Below are positions 1-9,776 of a stretch of 64,000 bases of DNA, in pieces. This DNA is from Vibrio litoralis DSM 17657. GTDB taxonomy: Bacteria; Pseudomonadota; Gammaproteobacteria; Enterobacterales; Vibrionaceae. The notes beneath the pieces are model-generated. The model was given only the letters and a program-made list of their open reading frames with translations, made no database searches and had not been told where the DNA came from. Position 1 is the stretch's first letter; every line of letters begins with the position of its first letter. The stretch is taken from NCBI RefSeq assembly GCF_000426765.1, contig NZ_KE384567.1, forward strand, positions 186,001-250,000, given 5' to 3'. Both the position numbers and the translations under genes were made by a program.

Positions 1-171
1 TTCATCAGTTTCATGTACTAACGCATGTTCAAGCTCTTCAAACATAGTATTTAATGTATGCATCACCCATGGCTTATCGGTCTCAGGAAAAATTAACGCA
101 TTTAGCGCTAACGCTCCTTCCACCAAGCTGCATTCATCAATTTCTTGTTCAAATAATTCTAAATCAGTCAT
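1..171 (-). CDS. sirB1: SirB1 family protein, N-terminal part (runs off window)
   Basis: An open frame begins at the ATG at 169-171 on the minus strand and stays open for 57 residues to the window edge, so only the N-terminus is present. It begins MTDLELFEQEIDECSLVEGA. SirB1 proteins carry a transglutaminase-like domain followed by tetratricopeptide repeats, but that part is outside the window. The assignment rests mainly on position: hemA-prfA-prmC-sirB2-sirB1 is a conserved gammaproteobacterial order. The gene starts 46 bases after the sirB2 stop and is probably cotranscribed. Its biochemical role is not established. Confidence 0.75.
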   Translation of the reverse strand, partial: MTDLELFEQEIDECSLVEGALALNALIFPETDKPWVMHTLNTMFEELEHALVHETDE

Positions 172-216
172 TACGTCAAACTACTCAAGTTAAAGCTATC
201 GGTTTTGAAACAATGT

Positions 217-597
217 TTATAACGTCGGAACTTTGGTCATCGCAAGATGTGCAGCCCAATACAACCAACCTAAAGCACCAAAGAATGCCACGCTACGAAT
301 CACTTTATTCTTACCAAGTTTCAGAGCGACAAAGCCAAGTGCGATATACACTAGAACGCAGCTAATTTTTTCGGTTAGCCAAGCGCCCGCAGCGGTAAAC
401 GGCATAAAGCCTGTGATGAAAATAAGTGAAATACCCGATAGTAATAACACGGTATCTACAATATGAGGCGTGACTTTGAAGAACTTTTTCTGAAGTAATG
501 GAGAATCCATCATCATTAAAATATAACGAACCGTTAAGAATAAAACACTGAGTGCAATAGCCAATAAATGTACGTGCTTCATTGAGGTATATAACAT
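217..597 (-). CDS. sirB2: SirB2 family inner-membrane protein
   Basis: The product is 126 residues, very hydrophobic, with four likely membrane spans (about residues 7-27, 45-65, 75-93 and 100-118). The early motif HVHLLAIALSVLFLTVRY and the MMMDSPLLQKKFFK segment are typical of SirB2, a small integral membrane family named from a Salmonella invasion regulator. The general function is unknown. It sits between prmC and sirB1 on the same strand. A purine-rich AGGAAGAG precedes the ATG. A second in-frame ATG five codons in could also be the start. The family call is firm; the role is not. Confidence 0.8.
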   Translation of the reverse strand: MLYTSMKHVHLLAIALSVLFLTVRYILMMMDSPLLQKKFFKVTPHIVDTVLLLSGISLIFITGFMPFTAAGAWLTEKISCVLVYIALGFVALKLGKNKVIRSVAFFGALGWLYWAAHLAMTKVPTL

Positions 598-654
598 TGT
601 TTATCTCTTCCTTTGATAGTCAGCATCATGCCAACTGTTGTCTTTATTCGATAG

Positions 655-1503
655 TTAAGCGTTCAACCAGCAACCTAGTGTGACACGGTCATTGTGGCCA
701 TAATCTTGTTCGGTTGTTACTTGCTGATAACCTGCATCCATTAGAATTTGGCGAACATCAGCACCTTGATCGTAACCATGTTCCATTAATAGCCAACCAC
801 CTGATTTCAAATATTGACGCGCATTGGCAGCAATATGACTGAGATCGGCAAGCCCTTTTTCTTCAGCGACTAGCGCCGTCAGAGGTTCAAAACGAACATC
901 ACCTTGAGCAAGATGAGGATCCATCTTATCAATATAAGGAGGGTTACTCACAATACAGGCAAATTCAGCTTTATCATCTAATGGTTCAAACCAACTACCT
1001 TGCAAGAACGATGCATTAGCTAGGTTGAGTTTTTGTCCATTACGGGTGGCAAGTTGTTGTGCTTGTGGCTGTAAATCAATACCAATCACACGACGCTCAG
1101 GAAATTCAGAAGCGAGTGCCAAAGCAATGGCTCCAGTACCGGTACCGAGATCCAAAATATCCCCGTCAATGGCAGGAATTTTTTCTAGTGCTAACTCCAC
1201 CAGCCTTTCAGTATCGGCACGCGGAATTAAAGTAGCAGGCGCAACGTCCAGTGGTAATGACCAGAACTCTCGCTCACCTACAATATAAGCTACCGGTTGA
1301 CCCTCGATACGCTTAGCTAATAGTTCATCAAATTGAACTTGCTGGACCGCATCAAGCTCGCGCTCTGGCCAAGTGAGCAAATAGCTGCGCGGTTTATCCA
1401 ATACGTGACACAGCAGTACTGCGGCATCCAGTGCGGGCGTATCGGAACCACTGGTGATCAATGCTTCAATCGCGGTCTGTAGGTTAGCTTCAATACTGAT
1501 CAT
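655..1503 (-). CDS. prmC: Peptide chain release factor N5-glutamine methyltransferase
   Basis: PrmC (HemK) methylates the glutamine of the GGQ motif of release factors RF1 and RF2 using S-adenosylmethionine. The 282-residue protein has the N-terminal helical release-factor-binding domain, IPRADTE at 93-99, the SAM-binding glycine loop DLGTGTG near 118-124, and the catalytic NPPY at 187-190 that holds the substrate amide. It starts only five bases after the prfA stop, so the methylase and its substrate RF1 are made from one transcript. Length matches the family. Confidence 0.97.
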   Translation of the reverse strand: MISIEANLQTAIEALITSGSDTPALDAAVLLCHVLDKPRSYLLTWPERELDAVQQVQFDELLAKRIEGQPVAYIVGEREFWSLPLDVAPATLIPRADTERLVELALEKIPAIDGDILDLGTGTGAIALALASEFPERRVIGIDLQPQAQQLATRNGQKLNLANASFLQGSWFEPLDDKAEFACIVSNPPYIDKMDPHLAQGDVRFEPLTALVAEEKGLADLSHIAANARQYLKSGGWLLMEHGYDQGADVRQILMDAGYQQVTTEQDYGHNDRVTLGCWLNA

Positions 1504-1508
1504 TGAGA

Positions 1509-2597
1509 TTAATATTGCTCTGATAGCGCGGCTAGTTGATCGGCTTGGTATTCTTGAATAACTGGATCCACCAGGCTTTGTAGATCGCCTTCCATCACTT
1601 CGTTTAAACGGTATAAGGTTAAGTTAATGCGGTGATCCGACACACGGCCTTGTGGGTAATTATAAGTACGAATACGGTCACTGCGATCACCAGAACCTAA
1701 TAGGTTACGACGGGTATCAGACTCAGCCGCCGCGCGTTTTTCTTCTTCCGCTTTAATGATACGGGCAGCCAGAACTGCCATCGCTTTGGCTTTGTTTTTA
1801 TGCTGTGAACGCTCATCCTGACACTCAACCACAGTACCGGTTGGTAAGTGGGTAATACGAATAGCGGAATCGGTGGTGTTAACGTGCTGACCACCCGCAC
1901 CTGATGAACGGAAGGTATCGATTTTTAAATCAGAAGCTTTAATCTCTGGGACTTCAGCTTCTGGAATTTCCGCCATAACCGCAACAGTACATGCTGAAGT
2001 ATGGACGCGACCTTGTGATTCAGTAGCTGGAACACGCTGTACACGGTGACCGCCTGATTCGAATTTCAATACGCCATACGCACCATCGCCATTAACTTTA
2101 GCAATCATTTCTTTGTAACCACCGTGCTCAGCTTCGTTGCTGCTGATCACTTCAATGCGCCAACCTTTCTTTTCAGCAAAACGGCTATACATGCGGAATA
2201 AATCACCGGCAAAAATGCCCGCTTCATCACCACCTGCACCGGCGCGAATCTCTAAAAAGCAGTTACGCTCATCATTGGGATCTTTTGGAATTAATAAGAT
2301 TTGCAACTCGTCAGATAGACGCTCAATCACCGCTTTTGATTCTTTAATTTCTTCTTGCGCCATTTCACGCATTTCGGCGTCATCTTCTTGCGCCATTTCT
2401 TCAGCCGCGGCTAAGTCTTCTTGCGCTTGCTGATAGGCTTGAAAGCATTTGGTCACTTCTTCTAGCTGAGAATATTCTTTAGATAAAGTGCGGAATTTAT
2501 TTTGGTCGCCAATAACATCAGGGTCACCAAGTAAGTGCTGAACTTCTTCATAGCGTTCAACCAGTGTTTCTAATTTAGTCAAAATTGACGATTTCAT
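1509..2597 (-). CDS. prfA: Peptide chain release factor 1
   Basis: RF1 recognises UAA and UAG in the ribosomal A site and triggers peptidyl-tRNA hydrolysis. The 362-residue protein shows the anticodon-like tripeptide PAT at 190-192, which distinguishes RF1 from the SPF of RF2, and the hydrolysis motif GGQ at 235-237. Q237 is the target of the adjacent PrmC. Full length. It lies 69 bases downstream of hemA on the same strand, the usual hemA-prfA-prmC arrangement. Confidence 0.98.
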   Translation of the reverse strand: MKSSILTKLETLVERYEEVQHLLGDPDVIGDQNKFRTLSKEYSQLEEVTKCFQAYQQAQEDLAAAEEMAQEDDAEMREMAQEEIKESKAVIERLSDELQILLIPKDPNDERNCFLEIRAGAGGDEAGIFAGDLFRMYSRFAEKKGWRIEVISSNEAEHGGYKEMIAKVNGDGAYGVLKFESGGHRVQRVPATESQGRVHTSACTVAVMAEIPEAEVPEIKASDLKIDTFRSSGAGGQHVNTTDSAIRITHLPTGTVVECQDERSQHKNKAKAMAVLAARIIKAEEEKRAAAESDTRRNLLGSGDRSDRIRTYNYPQGRVSDHRINLTLYRLNEVMEGDLQSLVDPVIQEYQADQLAALSEQY

Positions 2598-2666
2598 AAT
2601 TTAATTCTTTTTTAGTATCAATAAAATGGGAGGCATAAATCATAGCAAGGCTGAAAATAAGCGTCG

Positions 2667-3926
2667 CTACAACTCTTCTAAACCTAAACTTTGGCGGATA
2701 ACGGTCAGCTTTTCAGGCTCACCTTGTTCTGCAACAATTTGCATCGCTCGTGTTGGGGTATGAATTAAACGGTTAGTCAGTTTATTACTTAATTCTCGTA
2801 ATACTTTCTCTGGATCGCCACCAGCAGCGAGTGCATTAAGGCTTTTTTCTAGTAAATCATTTTTAATGTCATTGGCTTGTTCGCGGTAATCACGAATACT
2901 ATCAACCGCTTGCAATGAACGCAGCCAAGTCATAAAGGCCGCACTTTCTTCGGAAACAATCGCTTCGGCTTGAATGGCCTCGACTTTTCTTTGTTCCATA
3001 TTTTTATTAACGATGCCTTGCAAATCATCCACGCTATACAAATAAGCATCATCTAAATCGCCAACTTGGGATTCGATGTCGCGAGGAACTGCAATATCAA
3101 CCAATAACATCGGCTGGTGTTTACGTTTCTTCAAAGCGGATTCAACCATGCCTTTGCCGATAATCGGTAATGGGCTGGCGGTCGAACTGATCACAATATC
3201 TGCCTCGGCAAGATGCTCTGGGATTTCAGATAAAGTAATGGTTTCGCCACCAAATTGATCGGCTAAGGTTTTCGCCCGTTCTAGCGTACGGTTGGCGACA
3301 ATAATTTTTTTACATTCTGTCGATGAAATGTGTTTTGCGACTAGTTCAATCGTCTCACCCGCGCCAACCAGCAGTACGGTAACATTTTTCATCGATTCAA
3401 AAATTTGTTTGGCTAAAATACACGCTGCGTAAGCAACAGATACCGCACTACCGCCGATTGCGGTTTCCGTACGAACTCGTTTCGCCACTGAGAATGCTTT
3501 GTGAAAGAGCTTTTCTGTCATGCCGTTAACCGCGTTAAGCTCGGTAGATTCAGCATAAGCTTGCTTTACTTGACCTAGAATTTGCGGCTCGCCAAGTACC
3601 AAAGAATCTAAGCCACATGCCACGCGCATTAAATGACGCACCGCAGCTTGTTCTTCGTAAGTATAAATACTCGACATTAACTCATCAGAGTCTAGTTGAT
3701 GGAAATTCATCAACCAATCAATGACATAACCTTTAGCTGTGCCTTTTTTTACATCGCAATAAATTTCAGTTCGATTACATGTGGAAACAATCACACCGCT
3801 TTTTATGGTGTCACTAACCGCTATCTGCGCTAAAGCTTCAGACAGTTTTTCCGGTGAAAATGCAATTTTTTCTCGCAACTCAACCGACGCTGTATTGTGA
3901 TTGATACCAATAGCAAGCAAGGACAT
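2667..3926 (-). CDS. hemA: Glutamyl-tRNA reductase
   Basis: HemA reduces glutamyl-tRNA(Glu) to glutamate-1-semialdehyde with NADPH, the committed step of tetrapyrrole (heme) synthesis by the C5 route. The 419-residue protein begins [20 protein letters not shown] and has the catalytic cysteine at position 50 in STCNRTEIY, an NADPH-binding glycine motif (VGAGE) near residue 190, and a C-terminal dimerisation helix. It is transcribed divergently from lolB and leads the prfA-prmC-sirB2-sirB1 run. Heme-dependent turnover of HemA is known in enterobacteria; nothing in the sequence tests it here. Confidence 0.98.
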   Translation of the reverse strand: MSLLAIGINHNTASVELREKIAFSPEKLSEALAQIAVSDTIKSGVIVSTCNRTEIYCDVKKGTAKGYVIDWLMNFHQLDSDELMSSIYTYEEQAAVRHLMRVACGLDSLVLGEPQILGQVKQAYAESTELNAVNGMTEKLFHKAFSVAKRVRTETAIGGSAVSVAYAACILAKQIFESMKNVTVLLVGAGETIELVAKHISSTECKKIIVANRTLERAKTLADQFGGETITLSEIPEHLAEADIVISSTASPLPIIGKGMVESALKKRKHQPMLLVDIAVPRDIESQVGDLDDAYLYSVDDLQGIVNKNMEQRKVEAIQAEAIVSEESAAFMTWLRSLQAVDSIRDYREQANDIKNDLLEKSLNALAAGGDPEKVLRELSNKLTNRLIHTPTRAMQIVAEQGEPEKLTVIRQSLGLEEL

Positions 3927-4183
3927 CTAGTGAGGACACTCTGAAAGTTATTATAAAAGGGACGCAATTTTACTTGATGGGACTTATTAATGAAAGAGGC
4001 ATCGGTTTTTATTAGTACTTTTCTAACCTCTTGCCTTGTAATTGCGTGATACAAAAGATCAAAACAACGTTATTATTGACTCTCTAATTACAGCAGAAAG
4101 TTAAATATTCCATTACTAATGCTCTCACCACAAATAGAGTGGTATAGTTGACACTCAATTACGAACTGCCAAAGGAAGCCGCT

Positions 4184-4846
4184 TTGTTTTCTGATTTCGC
4201 TTTTATTCGCACCACATTGAGTGCTCGTTCTCTTGTTCAACGCCTAACCACAGCAATATTGGCTACATTGGTACTTATTCTGTCAGGTTGTAGTAGCGTA
4301 CCGCCCACTCAAAAAAATTACTCTGTCGATTGGCAGAACCAGAAAACTGTACTTGAACAGCTCGACACCTTTAAAGCGACCGGTAAGATTGGCTATAAAG
4401 ATCCAGAGCACCGCCAGTCGCTAAATTTCATTCTTAAACAGGCTAATTCTTTTAGCGAGCTCAAACTATTGTCCGTTTTTGGGCAAACTGTTCTCACTGT
4501 TCAAATGACGCCAACAGGCGCGATGGTGACCAATTCAGATGGCAAAGTTCAAACCGCACAACAAGCCAATGCCCTAATTCAAAACTTAACCGGCCTAGCC
4601 ATTCCGGTGAGCCAGTTACCCGACTGGATTAAAGGTCTACCAACCCAAGCGGATAACGTCACATTCAATCAATCGAATACAGTTGAAAGTTTAAATAAAA
4701 CGATCGATGGCCGCGATTGGACCCTGTCTTACTTAAATTATCAAAGCGTGATGAATCAACAACAAAGCATCACTTTGCCAAAACAAATGCTGTTACACCA
4801 AAGCGACACTGAAATTAAAATCTTGATCAGTAAATGGATTCTATAA
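4184..4846 (+). CDS. lolB: Outer-membrane lipoprotein-localisation receptor LolB
   Basis: LolB takes lipoproteins from the periplasmic carrier LolA and inserts them into the outer membrane. A hydrophobic signal sequence ends in the lipobox LILSGC, with the cysteine at residue 36 from the start chosen here. The body carries the LolB pattern of [11 protein letters not shown] and [11 protein letters not shown]. No ATG is available. I prefer the TTG at 4184 because AAAGGA at 4171-4176 sits seven bases upstream. An in-frame TTG at 4148 would add 12 residues but lacks a comparable ribosome site. The stop overlaps the ispE start as TAATG. Divergent from hemA, as in related genomes. Confidence 0.9.
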   Translation: MFSDFAFIRTTLSARSLVQRLTTAILATLVLILSGCSSVPPTQKNYSVDWQNQKTVLEQLDTFKATGKIGYKDPEHRQSLNFILKQANSFSELKLLSVFGQTVLTVQMTPTGAMVTNSDGKVQTAQQANALIQNLTGLAIPVSQLPDWIKGLPTQADNVTFNQSNTVESLNKTIDGRDWTLSYLNYQSVMNQQQSITLPKQMLLHQSDTEIKILISKWIL

Positions 4847-5802
4847 TGTCTCAACACTCAACGCTTACTCAGATTGGATGGCCTTCACCTGCAAAACTGA
4901 ATTTATTTTTATATATCACTGGCCGTCTCGATAATGGCTACCATGAATTGCAGACCTTATTTCAATTCATTGATTATGGTGACACCTTAAAATTCTCCCC
5001 TAACCTATCAGGGAACGTCATCATTACTCCGGAAATTTCTGGGGTGCCACTGCAAAGCAATTTAATTTGGAAAGCGGCGCAAGCACTGAAAGATGAAGCT
5101 GAACGACAAGGCATATCAAATGCACAAGCTTTAGGTGCTGAGATTAATCTACACAAGGTACTGCCCATGGGCGGTGGATTGGGTGGAGGGTCTTCAAATG
5201 CGGCAACGGCCTTAGTGGTATTAAATACGGCATGGGACTTAAATTTCTCACTCGACAAACTTGCTGAACTCGGCCTTAGACTAGGCGCGGATGTGCCAGT
5301 ATTTGTTCGCGGCCAAGCGGCATTTGCAGAAGGTGTAGGTGAAAAACTCACCGCAGCGACACCTGATGAGAAGTGGTATCTTGTGATCAAGCCTGAAGAA
5401 AATATTGCAACAGCAGAAATTTTCACTCACCCAGATTTAACCAGAAATACGCCAAAGCAAGATCTTACAACACTTTTGCAGCAGCCTTACGGAAACGATT
5501 GCGAAAAAATCGTCACTTTGCTCTATCCGGAGGTTGCTAAGCAACTTTCATGGCTGCTACAATACGCGCCGTCGAGATTAACCGGAACGGGTTCATGTCT
5601 TTTCGCTGAGTTTGATACTCAAGATGAAGCTGAATGTGTTCTTGCTAAATTAAACGACCAAACAGAATCAACCCTAACTAAGTTAAATACTCAAACTCAG
5701 TTAGGTAATAGTGTCTTCGGCTTTATCGCCAAAGGGGTGAATACTTCACCACTTCATAAGACTTTGGCTGACTACAAACAAGCCAACCACAACTCAATTT
5801 AA
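4846..5802 (+). CDS. ispE: 4-diphosphocytidyl-2-C-methyl-D-erythritol kinase
   Basis: IspE phosphorylates the 2-hydroxyl of CDP-methylerythritol with ATP in the MEP route to isoprenoids. It is a GHMP kinase: PAKLNL near residues 15-20 contains the active-site lysine, and the phosphate-binding loop [14 protein letters not shown] lies near 107-120. The start at 4846 overlaps the lolB stop (TAATG) and gives 318 residues. An ATG four codons upstream inside lolB is possible but less likely. The C-terminus carries a variable stretch rich in Thr, Leu and Asn just before the end. lolB-ispE-prs is a common gammaproteobacterial order. Confidence 0.96.
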   Translation: MSQHSTLTQIGWPSPAKLNLFLYITGRLDNGYHELQTLFQFIDYGDTLKFSPNLSGNVIITPEISGVPLQSNLIWKAAQALKDEAERQGISNAQALGAEINLHKVLPMGGGLGGGSSNAATALVVLNTAWDLNFSLDKLAELGLRLGADVPVFVRGQAAFAEGVGEKLTAATPDEKWYLVIKPEENIATAEIFTHPDLTRNTPKQDLTTLLQQPYGNDCEKIVTLLYPEVAKQLSWLLQYAPSRLTGTGSCLFAEFDTQDEAECVLAKLNDQTESTLTKLNTQTQLGNSVFGFIAKGVNTSPLHKTLADYKQANHNSI

Positions 5803-5829
5803 AACTGGACGCAACCCGAGGTTTCCACC

Positions 5830-6774
5830 GTGCCTGATATGAAGCTATTTGCTGGTAACGCCACACCTGAACTAGCCCAACGTATTGCAGATCGTCTTTA
5901 CATTTCCCTTGGTGACGCAACTGTTAACCGTTTTTCTGACGGCGAAGTCGCTGTACAAATCAATGAAAATGTTCGTGGTAGTGATGTATTCATCATCCAA
6001 TCTACCTGTGCCCCAACCAACGACAACTTAATGGAATTAGTCGTAATGATCGATGCAATGCGCCGCGCTTCTGCGGGTCGTATTACAGCGGTAATTCCTT
6101 ACTTTGGTTACGCACGTCAAGACCGTCGTGTCCGTTCAGCCCGTGTTCCAATCACTGCAAAAGTAGTTGCAGATTTCCTTTCTAACGTTGGTGTAGACCG
6201 CGTTCTAACTATCGACCTACACGCAGAGCAAATTCAAGGCTTCTTCGATGTTCCTGTTGATAACATCTTCGGTACACCTGTACTTATGGAAGATATGAAG
6301 TCTCGAAACCTTGAAGATCCTGTTGTTGTATCTCCTGATTTAGGCGGTGTTGTACGTGCTCGTGCAACAGCGAAAATGTTAGACGATACGGACATTGCGA
6401 TTGTTGATAAGCGTCGCCCACGTGCTAACGTTTCTGAAGTGATGAACTTAATTGGTGATGTTAAAGGTCGTGACTGTGTGATCGTTGATGACATGATCGA
6501 TACTGGTGGTACACTATGTAAAGCCGCTGAAGCATTGAAAGAACGTGGCGCTAAGCGTGTATTCGCATACGCAACACACGCCGTATTCTCTGGTAAAGCT
6601 GCTGAAAACATTAAAAACTCTGTACTTGACCAAGTGATCATTACTGACTCAATCAAGTTATCAGAAGAGATGAAAGCAACGGGTAAAGTAACGCAGCTAA
6701 CGCTTTCAAGTATGCTTGCTGAAGCTATTCGTCGTATTAGCAACGAAGAATCAATTTCTGCGATGTTTAACTAA
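5830..6774 (+). CDS. prs: Ribose-phosphate pyrophosphokinase
   Basis: Prs makes PRPP from ribose-5-phosphate and ATP, feeding purine, pyrimidine, NAD, histidine and tryptophan synthesis. The 314-residue protein begins [20 protein letters not shown] from a GTG codon, as in E. coli. It has the ATP-binding region [10 protein letters not shown] near 91-100, the metal-binding [10 protein letters not shown] near 129-138 and the PRPP loop [10 protein letters not shown] at 220-229. It lies 27 bases after ispE and ends in a strong bidirectional terminator. Confidence 0.98.
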   Translation: MPDMKLFAGNATPELAQRIADRLYISLGDATVNRFSDGEVAVQINENVRGSDVFIIQSTCAPTNDNLMELVVMIDAMRRASAGRITAVIPYFGYARQDRRVRSARVPITAKVVADFLSNVGVDRVLTIDLHAEQIQGFFDVPVDNIFGTPVLMEDMKSRNLEDPVVVSPDLGGVVRARATAKMLDDTDIAIVDKRRPRANVSEVMNLIGDVKGRDCVIVDDMIDTGGTLCKAAEALKERGAKRVFAYATHAVFSGKAAENIKNSVLDQVIITDSIKLSEEMKATGKVTQLTLSSMLAEAIRRISNEESISAMFN

Positions 6775-6792
6775 TTAGATATCGAATACATG

Positions 6793-6827
6793 AAAAAGCC
6801 ACTTTACAAAATAAAGTGGCTTTTTTT
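6793..6827. terminator. Bidirectional rho-independent terminator between prs and the small convergent gene
   Basis: The stem AAAAGCCACTTTA / TAAAGTGGCTTTT with a five-base loop is followed by a T run on the plus strand and, read from the other side, by the T run complementary to the leading A run. It can therefore end both prs and the minus-strand gene whose stop codon is at 6830. Confidence 0.9.
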
Positions 6828-6829
6828 AT

Positions 6830-7048
6830 TTATTTCAGCCAATCATTGACTCTCTTAGCAACATCCTCGGTAAAGTTATCCGTCACCTCCTTCAAATGCG
6901 CTTTGGTTTCATTTAATTTACTCTCTAAATCATCTGATTTTTGGCTCATGTCATCCATAGAGTCCGCTTTTAATCGGGCTAATTCAGATTCGAGTTCTTT
7001 CTTTTTAGCTTCTAGTCGTGCGGCTAATTTCTGTTTTTCTGAAACCAT
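6830..7048 (-). CDS. Small predicted coiled-coil protein of unknown function
   Basis: I do not recognise a named family. The 72-residue product is highly charged and almost entirely helical in character: KQKLAARLEAKKKELESELA and the following 40 residues have heptad-like spacing of Leu, Ala and Val with many Lys and Glu, and it ends in VNDWLK. No signal peptide or membrane segment is visible. A GGAGC ribosome site sits just upstream of the ATG, and the gene ends at a bidirectional terminator shared with prs, which supports it being real. It may be a small self-associating cytosolic protein; no function is inferred. Confidence 0.7.
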   Translation of the reverse strand: MVSEKQKLAARLEAKKKELESELARLKADSMDDMSQKSDDLESKLNETKAHLKEVTDNFTEDVAKRVNDWLK

Positions 7049-7202
7049 AAAGCTCCCTTATTTTTTATGAGTGTCCCCTTCAATCTAGCATAAATATTTT
7101 AAAGTGATATTTTGCCTTTAAATTCAAAAACACTCCTGCGACATTGACTTATAAAATGTGTTATCATGCCGCGCTTTTTAAATTTGAAAAGAGAACTAGA
7201 CT

Positions 7203-7793
7203 TTGACTCAACCTATCAAATTACTTGTTGGTCTGGCAAATCCCGGGCCTGAATATGCAAAAACACGCCATAATGCAGGTGCATGGGTAGTTGAAGAATT
7301 AGCTCGCGTCCATAACGTGACGCTAAAAGATGAAAGTAAGTTCTATGGCTACACCGGACGCATTATGGTTAATGGCCAAGATCTACGATTACTAATCCCG
7401 ACTACCTTCATGAATCTGTCTGGTAAATCCGTGTCTGCTCTTGCGAAATTTTACCAAATAAAACCAGAGGAAATCATGGTTGCTCATGATGAACTCGACC
7501 TGCCTCCCGGTGTAGCAAAGTTTAAAAAAGGTGGCGGCCACGGCGGTCATAACGGCTTAAAAGATATTATTGCCAAGCAAGCCAACAACAAAGATTTTTA
7601 CCGCCTTAGAATCGGTATTGGTCACCCAGGACATAAAGACCGCGTGGCAGGTTATGTACTCGGTAGAGCTCCTGCCAAAGAACAAGAGTTACTCGATGCA
7701 GTGGTCGATGAGTCAGTAAGAAGTTTAGACATCCTACTCAAAGACGGCTTAGCAAAAGCGCAAAATAGATTACATACTTTTAAAGCCGAATAA
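7203..7793 (+). CDS. pth: Peptidyl-tRNA hydrolase
   Basis: Pth cleaves the ester bond of peptidyl-tRNAs that drop off the ribosome, recycling tRNA. The 196-residue protein has the catalytic histidine at residue 23 in [16 protein letters not shown] near 69-76, the catalytic-site aspartate at 96 in AHDELDLP, and [13 protein letters not shown] near 110-122. The start is a TTG at 7203, since no ATG or GTG fits the conserved N-terminus. It is followed 69 bases on by ychF, as in most gammaproteobacteria. Confidence 0.96.
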   Translation: MTQPIKLLVGLANPGPEYAKTRHNAGAWVVEELARVHNVTLKDESKFYGYTGRIMVNGQDLRLLIPTTFMNLSGKSVSALAKFYQIKPEEIMVAHDELDLPPGVAKFKKGGGHGGHNGLKDIIAKQANNKDFYRLRIGIGHPGHKDRVAGYVLGRAPAKEQELLDAVVDESVRSLDILLKDGLAKAQNRLHTFKAE

Positions 7794-7862
7794 GTCGCTT
7801 TAAGAGTTATCAAATTACAACATAAGTCGGCTAACGATGCCGAATGAAAGAAGGTTAATATC

Positions 7863-8954
7863 ATGGGTTTCAAATGTGGAATCGTCGGTTTACCAAACGT
7901 AGGTAAATCAACTCTATTTAATGCACTAACTAAAGCTGGTATTGAAGCGGCTAACTTCCCTTTCTGTACGATTGAGCCAAATACTGGTGTCGTACCGGTG
8001 CCAGATCTACGTCTAGATGCGTTAGCTGAAATTGTTAACCCTAAACGTATTCTGCCAACCACTATGGAATTCGTTGATATTGCAGGTTTAGTTGCCGGCG
8101 CATCAAAAGGTGAAGGTTTAGGTAACAAATTCTTAGCTAACATCCGTGAAACTGATGCGATTGGTCACGTTGTTCGCTGCTTTGAGAACGAAAACATCGT
8201 CCACGTTGCAGGTCGCATCTCACCAATTGAAGATATCGAAATTATTAACCTTGAGCTTGCTCTAGCCGATTTGGATAGCTGTGAACGTGCCATTCAACGC
8301 CAAGCTAAAAAAGCAAAAGGCGGCGATAAAGACGCAAAATATGAAATCACAGTATTAGAAAAACTACTTCCAGTATTCACTGAAGGTGGCATGGCTCGCT
8401 CTGTGGAACTAAGTAAAGAAGAACTTGCTGCGGTAGGCTATTTAAACTTCCTTACGTTAAAACCAACCATGTATATTGCCAACGTAAACGAAGATGGTTT
8501 TGAAAATAATCCATTTTTAGATCAAGTTCGTGAATACGCAAAAGACGAAAATGCCGTTGTGGTACCGGTTTGTGCAGCGATTGAATCTGAAATGTCAGAA
8601 CTAGACGAAGAAGATCGTAACGAATTCTTAGCTGATTTGGGTATTGAAGAACCAGGCCTAAACCGCGTAATTCGTTCTGGTTATGAATTACTAGATTTAC
8701 AAACCTACTTCACCGCTGGTGTACAAGAAGTTCGCGCTTGGACTATCCCTGTTGGCGCAACCGCTCCTCAAGCAGCGGGTAAAATCCATACTGATTTCGA
8801 AAAAGGATTTATCCGTGCCGAAGTGGTTGCTTATGAAGACTTCATCCAGTTTAAAGGTGAAAGCGGTGCTAAAGAAGCCGGAAAATGGCGCCTAGAAGGT
8901 AAAGATTACATCGTAAAAGATGGCGATGTTGTCCATTTCCGCTTTAACGTATAA
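7863..8954 (+). CDS. ychF: Redox-responsive ribosome-binding ATPase/GTPase YchF
   Basis: YchF is an Obg-family P-loop protein (the OLA1 type) that binds ribosomes and prefers ATP. The 363-residue protein has the Walker [10 protein letters not shown] at 9-17, the G3-like [16 protein letters not shown], a degenerate G4 (NVNE in place of NKxD, the basis for ATP preference) near residue 206, a central coiled coil and a C-terminal TGS domain ending VHFRFNV. It is probably cotranscribed with pth and ends at a clear terminator. Confidence 0.97.
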   Translation: MGFKCGIVGLPNVGKSTLFNALTKAGIEAANFPFCTIEPNTGVVPVPDLRLDALAEIVNPKRILPTTMEFVDIAGLVAGASKGEGLGNKFLANIRETDAIGHVVRCFENENIVHVAGRISPIEDIEIINLELALADLDSCERAIQRQAKKAKGGDKDAKYEITVLEKLLPVFTEGGMARSVELSKEELAAVGYLNFLTLKPTMYIANVNEDGFENNPFLDQVREYAKDENAVVVPVCAAIESEMSELDEEDRNEFLADLGIEEPGLNRVIRSGYELLDLQTYFTAGVQEVRAWTIPVGATAPQAAGKIHTDFEKGFIRAEVVAYEDFIQFKGESGAKEAGKWRLEGKDYIVKDGDVVHFRFNV

Positions 8955-8985
8955 ATAACAAACATTATTTTTTTAACGTTTGTAT

Positions 8986-9014
8986 AAAGCCAGCCATTTG
9001 CTGGCTTTTTTATT
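8986..9014 (+). terminator. Rho-independent terminator of ychF
   Basis: The stem AAAGCCAGC / GCTGGCTTT with a short loop is followed by six T residues, 32 bases after the ychF stop. Confidence 0.9.
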
Positions 9015-9149
9015 ATTTGGATTAAGTCTTTGAAAGACGGTTCTTTTGAAAAAAATTCGCTTTAAGTACTAGTATTTGCTCACAAACAAAGCTTTTTGTT
9101 TAAAAAAAAGTCGAACAATTCAAGAATGCCAATTTATTAAAAAAAACTG

Positions 9150-9178
9150 TTGACGCTTGCGGCCCAGATACGCATAAT
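9150..9178 (+). promoter_or_regulatory. Promoter of the tRNA operon
   Basis: A -35 box TTGACG at 9150-9155 and a -10 box CATAAT at 9173-9178 are separated by exactly 17 bases. They are followed by a GC-rich discriminator (GCGCTCC), which in enterobacteria marks stable-RNA promoters under stringent control. The first tRNA begins 36 bases after the -10 box. The assignment is by consensus only. Confidence 0.8.
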
Positions 9179-9214
9179 GCGCTCCGTCCTTGAGGCACAG
9201 AACAACAAAGTTTA

Positions 9215-9291
9215 GGCTACGTAGCTCAGTTGGTTAGAGCACATCACTCATAATGATGGGGTCACAGGTTCGAATCCCGTCGTAGCCACCA
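9215..9291 (+). tRNA. tRNA-Met (anticodon CAU, elongator type)
   Basis: This is a 77-base cloverleaf with encoded CCA. The acceptor stem GGCTACG pairs with CGTAGCC, the D arm contains AGCTCAGTTGG, and the anticodon loop is CTCATAA. The sequence appears identical to E. coli metT as I recall it. The standard first base pair (G:C) and T arm mark it as elongator rather than initiator. First gene of the tRNA operon. Confidence 0.97.
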
Positions 9292-9397
9292 TATTTTAAA
9301 CGATACTTTTATAAAGGATCGTTATTCGATAAGTAAGTTTAACCAATCAACTTACCATTAATATCGAAAAGCTAGGATTTATCCTAGTCACGAATTT

Positions 9398-9482
9398 GCG
9401 GTCGTGGCGGAATTGGTAGACGCACCAGATTTAGGTTCTGGCGCCGCAAGGTGTGAGAGTTCAAGTCTCTCCGACCGCACCA
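9398..9482 (+). tRNA. tRNA-Leu (anticodon UAG), copy 1
   Basis: This is an 85-base class II tRNA with a long variable arm and encoded CCA. The anticodon stem-loop CCAGATTTAGGTTCTGG gives anticodon UAG. The acceptor stem GCGGTCG pairs with CGACCGC, as in copy 3. It is preceded by two intergenic hairpins (9325-9368 and 9372-9387). Confidence 0.97.
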
Positions 9483-9490
9483 TGATTTGT

Positions 9491-9565
9491 TGGGCTATCG
9501 CCAAGCGGTAAGGCACTGGCTTTTGATGCCAGCATTCCCTGGTTCGAATCCAGGTAGCCCAGCCA
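9491..9565 (+). tRNA. tRNA-Gln (anticodon UUG), copy 1
   Basis: This is a 75-base cloverleaf with encoded CCA. The acceptor stem TGGGCTA pairs with TAGCCCA, the anticodon stem CTGGC/GCCAG encloses loop TTTTGAT (anticodon UUG), and the T arm is standard. It lies eight bases after tRNA-Leu copy 1. It is identical to copy 2 at 9888-9962. Confidence 0.97.
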
Positions 9566-9573
9566 TATTCTAA

Positions 9574-9657
9574 AGTGGCAAGTGTCCTTGTTAAGCCAAT
9601 TGGCTTTTGATGTCGACACCAAAAGAGTTCCCTGTTTAATATCAGGTAGCCCAGCCA
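9574..9657 (+). pseudogene. Decayed tRNA-Gln (pseudo-tRNA)
   Basis: Directly after tRNA-Gln copy 1, the segment keeps recognisable blocks of that tRNA in order: TTGGCTTTTGATG for the anticodon arm, GTTCCCTG entering the T arm, and an intact 3' end CAGGTAGCCCAGCCA. The 5' acceptor strand, D arm and part of the anticodon and T stems no longer pair. It is best read as a third tRNA-Gln copy that has lost function inside the operon. It could still be transcribed and might yield a CCA-ended fragment. Confidence 0.8.
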
Positions 9658-9776
9658 TTTTTAAAGCTCCTAGGTAGCTAGTTTCTAGGAAGAGCAAAAA
9701 GCTCATAAAACGTTATTAAGATTATCCAATTATCTTTCTAACTATAAATTTCTTCTTATACTCAAAAAGAAGCGCT

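Noticed and set aside
7144..7167. TTGACT and TATCAT as the pth promoter
   Set aside because: The two boxes are separated by only 12 bases, too short for a sigma-70 promoter.
9461..9706. An 81-codon minus-strand open frame over the tRNA genes
   Set aside because: It runs through tRNA-Gln, the pseudo-tRNA and part of tRNA-Leu; the protein has no family character. It is a by-product of the tRNA sequence.
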